Shown: positions 58,865-64,000 of the stretch, one piece after another | Position numbering within the stretch: position 1 is the stretch's first letter | How the letters are laid out: each line of letters starts with the position of its first letter | Notes under the pieces: model-generated | What the model was told of the DNA's origin: nothing | What the model saw: the letters and a program-made list of their open reading frames with translations, nothing else | The model's database searches: none | From: Diphasiastrum complanatum | Lineage: Eukaryota > Streptophyta > Lycopodiopsida > Lycopodiales > Lycopodiaceae | NCBI GenBank assembly: GCA_029204225.1 | Contig: CM055107.1 | Coordinates: 8,861,472 to 8,925,471 of the forward strand | DNA length: 64,000 nt | Direction of reading: 5' to 3' | Program-made: the position numbers and the translations under genes

Positions 58865-59313
58865 GTTATGAACGTAGCCACGGCTGATCTAGATTTAGTC
58901 TATGAAAGCATCACATAAGCAAGACTTAACCCTAGAAAGTAGGAGAGAGAAAGCTTAAAGAGACTAAAGAAGGAGATCATATCATAAGCCAAGTAACAAA
59001 TGACACAGAATCCCTACTTATAGCCAAGAGGAAGCCCTAAAAGGAAGCTTCCAGTGGCTAGGGCCAAACTGAGAGGGAAAATAGTGCGCCCTCCAAGAAG
59101 GCCCCCACTCTCGGTAATATGACTAAATAACCAATATAGTGAATCATAGGGCCCAAGGCCAATAATATGGTTTAAATGTCAATAATAGGGCCTAAGGCCA
59201 ACCATATAGTCTAAATGTCAAATAATGAATAAAAAAGGGCCCAAAGCCTACCTATGCATAAAGTAAAGTAAATGTAAATGGACATGGCGAATGTAATGAG
59301 CCGAGTCCATAAC
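58865..59313 (-). repeat. 3' LTR of the chromovirus
   Basis: About 449 bp with inverted ends GTTATG...CATAAC instead of TG...CA. It is preceded on the minus strand by the purine tract GTGTCGGGGAGA. On the minus strand a TATA-like GGCTATAAGTAGGG lies near 59020. The partner LTR is outside the window, so the limits rest on the inverted ends and the purine tract. Confidence 0.7.
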
Positions 59314-59429
59314 TCTCCCCGACACAAAAATAAGACCCAACTGCCATAAAGGACTGGATCAAGTAACAGCAAGCCCTGGAGGATCAACTGGAACAGCATC
59401 TGGTGTAGTAACAACTGGAGCAACAGCTC

Positions 59430-60499
59430 TGTAGAGGAATCAACAAGTGCGGCAAGAACACGAGCCTGATCCGCAAGTGACAGTGTATGATAAAAGACAT
59501 CAATAGGCTCCCATGTGGCCTCCTCAACAGGACGACCATCCCACTGGACTAGGAACTGAATCTGCCGGCGGCGTCGACTATGATGCAAACGCACCTGAAG
59601 GATAGCAGCAGGTAATAAAGGAAAGAGATCCGGTGCAGTAGGAAACTCAGCATCACGAGGAGCATCATCCTCAATAGCAGCACATAATAAACTGACATGG
59701 AATATATATCACAGGCACGTGTGGAAGTAGGAAGCTGAAGACGATATGTAACTGGACTAAGAACCTCCAATATACAATAAGGCCCATAAAAACGTGGTGC
59801 AAGCTTCTCAGTAGAAGCATGGCCCTGAATAAAATGATGACGTGCAAACCGTAGGCGTAGATATACCATATCACCAACATGAAACTCAACATGACGTCGA
59901 TGACGATCAACTGAAGCCTGATAACGCTGCTGGACCTGCTGCAAATGGGAACTGGCCTGGAGAATAAGCTCGCGAGCACCTGATAGAAATGAAGACAGTG
60001 TCACAGGTGTATCCTCGGGAGGAAGAGGAATACCAGGTAAAAGAGGTGCATAACCATGAGATAATAAAAATGGTGCAACGTCGGTGCTGGTACTAACAGA
60101 GCTGTTATAGCTATACTCTGCCAAACATAAGTGTTGATCCCAATCCTTCCCTGAAGGAGTAACAAAATGGCGCAAATAATCCTCAAGGATCCTGTTAAGG
60201 ACCTCAGACTGCCCATCAGAAGTAGAATGATAAGCAGACCCCATAAAAAGCTATACATCCAATATACGCATAAGCTCTGTCCAGAACAATGATGTAAACT
60301 TACTATCCCAATCAGAAAGGATAGTACGAGGAAACCCGTGTAGGCGAAATATCTCTGAAAGGAACAAGCGTGCACACTGCTCTGCTGTGATAGTACTGCG
60401 GACGGGTATGAAATGTGCCTGTTTCAAGAACCTGTCAACTACCACCATACATGAATCGTGACCACGACGGGTGCGGAGAAGGCCAATGATGAAGTCCAT
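59430..60499 (-). pseudogene. Chromovirus integrase core, C-terminus and chromodomain
   Basis: The integrase catalytic core reads [16 protein letters not shown] (first Asp), [10 protein letters not shown] (second Asp; Trp stands where Arg is common) and AYHSTSDGQSEVLNRI (the Glu). A stop (about 60245) lies between the second and third catalytic residues. The C-terminal domain shows VGDMVYLRLR and KLAPRFYGPYCILEVLSPVT. After a frameshift the chromodomain follows (FLVQWDGRPVEEATWEPIDV), a module that directs integration to chromatin. Confidence 0.85.
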
Positions 60500-60514
60500 A
60501 GAAATATCAGTCCA

Positions 60515-61943
60515 CTAGCTGTGAGGAATAGGCCAACTCTGAAGCAAACCAGCGGACTTAACACGGGAGTACTTATTACGTAAGCAGAAAGGACATGTAC
60601 GAATAAGTACAACAAGCTCTTTCCTAAGGGATGGCCAATAGAAATGATCCTTAAGACGAGCATAAGACTTCTGAAAACCAAAATGACCCCCAACTGGAGA
60701 CGAATGAGAATCCGACAACAACTGAGAACAGATACCCAAAGAACTAGGAATACAAAGAGAACCATAATGATAAAGACGGTGGTCAACAATGGAATAAGCC
60801 TGATGAGGTGAAGACGACATAGGTGGAGCAGAACTATAAACATCACGAAAATCAGAACATGTAAGATAAGCAGATGGAAGATCATCAAACCAGGAAGGGA
60901 TCGTGGCAACAAGGGTATTCAATAAAGCAGGAAGTCTAGACAATGCGTCAGCAGCAGTGTTAGCACGACCAGGACGATACAAAATAGAAAAATCAAAAGA
61001 TTGTAAAAACTGCAACCAACGAAACTGACGATCACTAAGATCACGTTGGGAGAAGAGATAACGTAAGGACTGACGATCAGTAACGATATCAAAAGGAACA
61101 CGGTACAGGTAATGGCGCCACTTCTTAAGAGCATAGATAATGGCAAGAAGCTCTTTCTCATGGACAGAATAACGTTGCTCATAAGAGCGTAAACGACGCG
61201 ACTCATAAGCAATAATACACTGAGACTGACAAAGCAAGGCACCCAAACCAACATTACTAGCATCGGTCTCAACAATAAATTTCTGATCAAACTGTGGTAA
61301 ACACAGGACAGAGGCCTCCACAACAGCACGACGAAGAGTGTCAAAGGCGAACTGACAATCGGAAGTCCAAACAAAAGCACTAGACTTCTTCAAAAGGGCA
61401 TGAAGAGGGGCAGCCACGGTGGCAAAGTGAGGAACAGGACGACGAAGGTGAGTAGCGAGAACAAGAAACATACGAACATGGTGGACATATGTGGGAACAG
61501 GCCAATCAGCGATTGCCCGAACCTTATGAGGGTCCAAACGAATACGACCATCACAAATGAGAAATCCTAAAAACTCAATCTCAACAACAGCAAAGGAACA
61601 CTTAGAAAGTTTAGCAAACAACTGGTGATGAACAAGCAATTGAAAAACAGATGAAAGACACATGCTCATCAAGAGTCTTACTAAGAACAAGAATATCATC
61701 AAAATAAACTAAAACACAACGACCAAGGAGAGGACGCATGATGTTATTCATCACATTCTGGAACGTAGGTGGACCATTACTAACACCAAAAGGAAGAACA
61801 CGAAACTCATACAAACCAAGATGGGTATGAAACGTAGTCTTGTGTTCGTCCGAAGAATGCATCCTAATCTGGTGATAGCTGGAACGTAAGTCTATCTTAG
61901 AGAAAAGATGAGAGGTGCCTAACTGGTCAAAGAGATCATCCAT
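60515..61943 (-). pseudogene. Chromovirus RT (palm), RNase H and integrase zinc domain
   Basis: The first frame (61943-61611) contains LFSKIDLRSSYHQIRM, YEFRVLPFGVSNGPPTFQ and the catalytic VYFDDILVLSKT. After a frameshift the second frame (61702-60515) contains KCSFAVVEIEFLGFLI, FAFDTLRRAV, FIVETDASNVGLGALL (RNase H Asp), YSVHEKELLAIIYALKKWRH and ADALSRLP. The integrase zinc finger follows with HSSPVGGHFGFQKSYARL and CPFCLRNK. The frame ends at a TAG after SWPIPHS. Confidence 0.88.
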
Positions 61944-63967
61944 GTATCCATGTGAGGAATAGGATACTGGTTACGGATGGTCAACTTATTGAGGGCACGA
62001 TAATCAATGCAGAGGCGTTTGGAACCATCTTTCTTACTGACAAGGAGAACAGGGGCACCAAAAGGACTGTGACTAGGAACAATAAGGCCCTGATCTAGTA
62101 AAGCAGTACTCTGAAGCTCAACCTCATCACGCTCAGACTTAGACATACGGTAAAGAGGCCGGGAGAGAGGAGCAGAACCAGGACGCAAATCAATATGGTG
62201 GTTCACATCACGTAATGGTGGTAGCGTCGTAGGTTCTGAAAAGACAAATGCATACTGATGTAATAAGTCAGAGATCACCTGAGGAACAGCTGCTAGAGGA
62301 GAGGTAGTCACTGGAGAATCTGCTGCAGCACGCTGAACACATAATAAAGCTGCACAATGAGCCTTAGGTAGGCTGCGGATAAACTGCTTCCCGCTGATCA
62401 GCTGGAAATCTGCCTGAGAATCAATACCAGCAAGTGAGTGGGTCACTGCATCATGAACAAATGTCAATGTCTGCTGAGCCAGGTATAAAGTAACCGCTCC
62501 CAATGAACCAAACCAATCAGCACCAAGGATAAGGTCATAGTGCTCCAGAGGAATGATATAAAGATCTGCCTGTCCAGAAAAATCACCAATGCGGTAGGAT
62601 AATCCCTGAAACATCTGCGAACTAGGAAATGAGTGAGAACTGGCAACCTCGACTGTGAGAGGCTGTGGAGCAGGAATAGGTGAAGCGCGTATCCGGCTGA
62701 GAACATAACTGCTGATAAAGGAATGAGTGCTGCCGGTATCAACTAAAGCAATATACTCACGACCAGTAATGCGCACACGTAGCCGAATGGAGCGAGGACC
62801 GGGGCACCCTGTCCAAGTAGCATAAGCAAGCTGAGCATGGCAAGTAGCAGGAAGTAAATCAGTAGAAGGCTCAGAAGATAGATCAGGCTCATCAGATATA
62901 TGAATGTAGATATCGCACTCATCTAGGGTAGTGCCCTCATGGTAGAAAACAGCTGTAGAAGTAGGCAGGGGTTGGCGGCAATCACGGGCAATGTGGTCAG
63001 GACTCTTACAACGAAAGCAAAGACGCGTCTGCTGAATGTCAGCGAACTCTGCAGACGTGTAACGTCGGACAAAAGCAGGACGAGGAGGCGGAGGGCGAGG
63101 AGCGGGAGAAGTAAGAGAAGAGGTCGGGACGACAGTGGATGGGGCAGATGGGGCCGGAGATGGTAGAGGTGAAAGAGATGGACGGGGTCGGGAAAAGCGA
63201 AAGGGAGCAGGATCAGGGTACTTATGCTGTAAAGTACTAGCAAGGGACATGGCCTCAACAAGTGTGGGTGGACGGAAAGAAGAGACATCGTATCGTAGAG
63301 CACCACGAAGTCCAGCAATGTAGCGAGAAATAAGCTCGGTGGGCTGAAGATCTGTAAAGAGGTAGGAAAGGTCCATAAATTGATCTGTATAGGAAGAAAG
63401 ATCACCAGTCTGAGTAAGATTTCGGAATATATCACGCTGGCGGCTCAGCCACTGAGGGTCAATCATAGCATGACGAAGATCACGACGAAAGGTAGGCCAT
63501 AACTGGAGACCGTCCCGATCAGGGTCAAGTCGGTAGACCCGCCACCAAGTGGCAGCACGTCCATCTAAATGTAAGGCAGCTAACTGGATCTTCTGAGGAT
63601 CAGTCTTAGGGTAAATCTGAAAATAAGTATCAAGCTTTGCAAACCAATTCTCTAACAAGTTCCCGTCAGAGGAACCAGAATAGGTGGCAAGCTGTACCCG
63701 ATCACGAAAATCTCGAGCAAAATAGGGCTCAGGAGCTAGATGTCGTGAAAAATGTGACTCAGAAGTTGTAGGACGTGGAAAACCGGGTGGTGGGTTAGGT
63801 GGAAAATGAGGCCCACCGCCAAAGGAAGTAGACGAGGATGGAAGTCCAAATGGAGACCCAAATGATGAATGAACAGGGGCTTTGCCAGGTCCATGTGGCT
63901 GTAAGGAATCAATCTGTGACTGCATAGTGGCAAAGCCGGTCTGTAGAGTGGTAAAACCGGTCATCAT
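61919..63967 (-). CDS. Chromovirus gag, protease and start of RT
   Basis: A 682-codon uninterrupted frame starting at ATG 63967 ([12 protein letters not shown]); the true start could be further upstream, outside the window. Gag capsid: [46 protein letters not shown] Pro/Ser-rich spacer is followed by the zinc knuckle [14 protein letters not shown]. The aspartic protease has [11 protein letters not shown] (the DTG active site) and [12 protein letters not shown]. The RT starts with [20 protein letters not shown] and [20 protein letters not shown]. The frame is lost at 61940 through an 8-bp duplication. Confidence 0.9.
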   Translation of the reverse strand: MMTGFTTLQTGFATMQSQIDSLQPHGPGKAPVHSSFGSPFGLPSSSTSFGGGPHFPPNPPPGFPRPTTSESHFSRHLAPEPYFARDFRDRVQLATYSGSSDGNLLENWFAKLDTYFQIYPKTDPQKIQLAALHLDGRAATWWRVYRLDPDRDGLQLWPTFRRDLRHAMIDPQWLSRQRDIFRNLTQTGDLSSYTDQFMDLSYLFTDLQPTELISRYIAGLRGALRYDVSSFRPPTLVEAMSLASTLQHKYPDPAPFRFSRPRPSLSPLPSPAPSAPSTVVPTSSLTSPAPRPPPPRPAFVRRYTSAEFADIQQTRLCFRCKSPDHIARDCRQPLPTSTAVFYHEGTTLDECDIYIHISDEPDLSSEPSTDLLPATCHAQLAYATWTGCPGPRSIRLRVRITGREYIALVDTGSTHSFISSYVLSRIRASPIPAPQPLTVEVASSHSFPSSQMFQGLSYRIGDFSGQADLYIIPLEHYDLILGADWFGSLGAVTLYLAQQTLTFVHDAVTHSLAGIDSQADFQLISGKQFIRSLPKAHCAALLCVQRAAADSPVTTSPLAAVPQVISDLLHQYAFVFSEPTTLPPLRDVNHHIDLRPGSAPLSRPLYRMSKSERDEVELQSTALLDQGLIVPSHSPFGAPVLLVSKKDGSKRLCIDYRALNKLTIRNQYPIPHMDTWMISLTS

Positions 63968-64000
63968 TTGGTCGAAACGACTACTGAGGAGAGTAAGAAA

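Larger units (their letters stand above)
58865..64000 (-). mobile_element. Ty3/gypsy chromovirus, nearly complete (5' end outside window)
   Basis: The order gag, protease, RT, RNase H, integrase, chromodomain on the minus strand is that of chromoviruses, followed by a 3' LTR. Frameshifts near 61940, 61690 and 59690 and in-frame stops near 60515 and 60250 break the polyprotein. The long open stretches between them indicate a fairly young insertion. The 5' LTR and primer site should lie just beyond 64000. Confidence 0.9.

Noticed and set aside
59671-63435. Leu/Val-rich minus frames (59671-59979, 60001-60375, 60439-60912, 60919-61380 and 62923-63435)
   Set aside because: They are alternative frames of the chromovirus polyprotein.

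Overview
This is 64 kb of nuclear DNA from a land plant with a repeat-rich genome. The evidence is plant-type Ty1/copia and Ty3/gypsy polyproteins, primer-binding sites matching the initiator tRNA-Met (TGGTATCAGAGC and variants), GT-AG introns, pieces of plant gene families (RGLG ubiquitin ligase, GT92 glycosyltransferase, aldo-keto reductase) and long GA and CA microsatellites. The lineage cannot be fixed from the sequence; a gymnosperm, fern, lycophyte or other large-genome vascular plant would all fit. I see no complete, clearly functional host gene. Almost everything recognisable is a transposable element or a decayed gene fragment.

Region by region: 1.3-3.9 kb holds a 5'-truncated copia element (plus strand). 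At 3.9-5.0 kb there is a minus-strand host-type gene remnant with three phase-compatible exons and a DGNHR motif. From 5.2 to 21.6 kb lies a nested complex: copia element A (5' LTR at 5220) carries a solo LTR inside its own 5' LTR, a minus-strand copia element C inserted in gag with an exact GTCGG target duplication, and a gag-only Ty3-like element B inserted in the reverse transcriptase. The 3' half of A and the second LTR of B are present but inverted at 18.5-21.6 kb, so the locus has undergone an inversion. From 21.6 to 31.8 kb there are low-information sequence, a kinase-like motif, gag remnants, an RGLG pseudogene with an internal duplication, and a minus-strand copia remnant F.

From 32.5 to 33.8 kb there is a degenerate tandem array of about 320 bp units with a CA microsatellite, then a Ty3/gypsy pol remnant (34.3-36.7 kb). 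From about 37.3 to 41.4 kb a minus-strand Helitron of the Helentron/Helitron2 type encodes a Rep domain, a Pif1-like helicase and a C-terminal endonuclease-like domain; it is followed by repeated GC-rich hairpins. From 42.7 to 45.2 kb two 99% identical direct repeats bracket an intact 336-codon copia-derived ORF. A GT92 glycosyltransferase pseudogene (46.7-47.6 kb), two direct copies of a gypsy gag (50.5 and 53.4 kb) and two exons of an aldo-keto reductase (56.4-57.0 kb) follow.

The right end (58.9 kb to the window edge) is a minus-strand Ty3/gypsy chromovirus with gag, protease, RT, RNase H, integrase and chromodomain. It carries several frameshifts and stops and appears to be inserted into another gypsy gag. 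The genes do not form a common pathway; the organisation reflects successive transposition, nesting and rearrangement.
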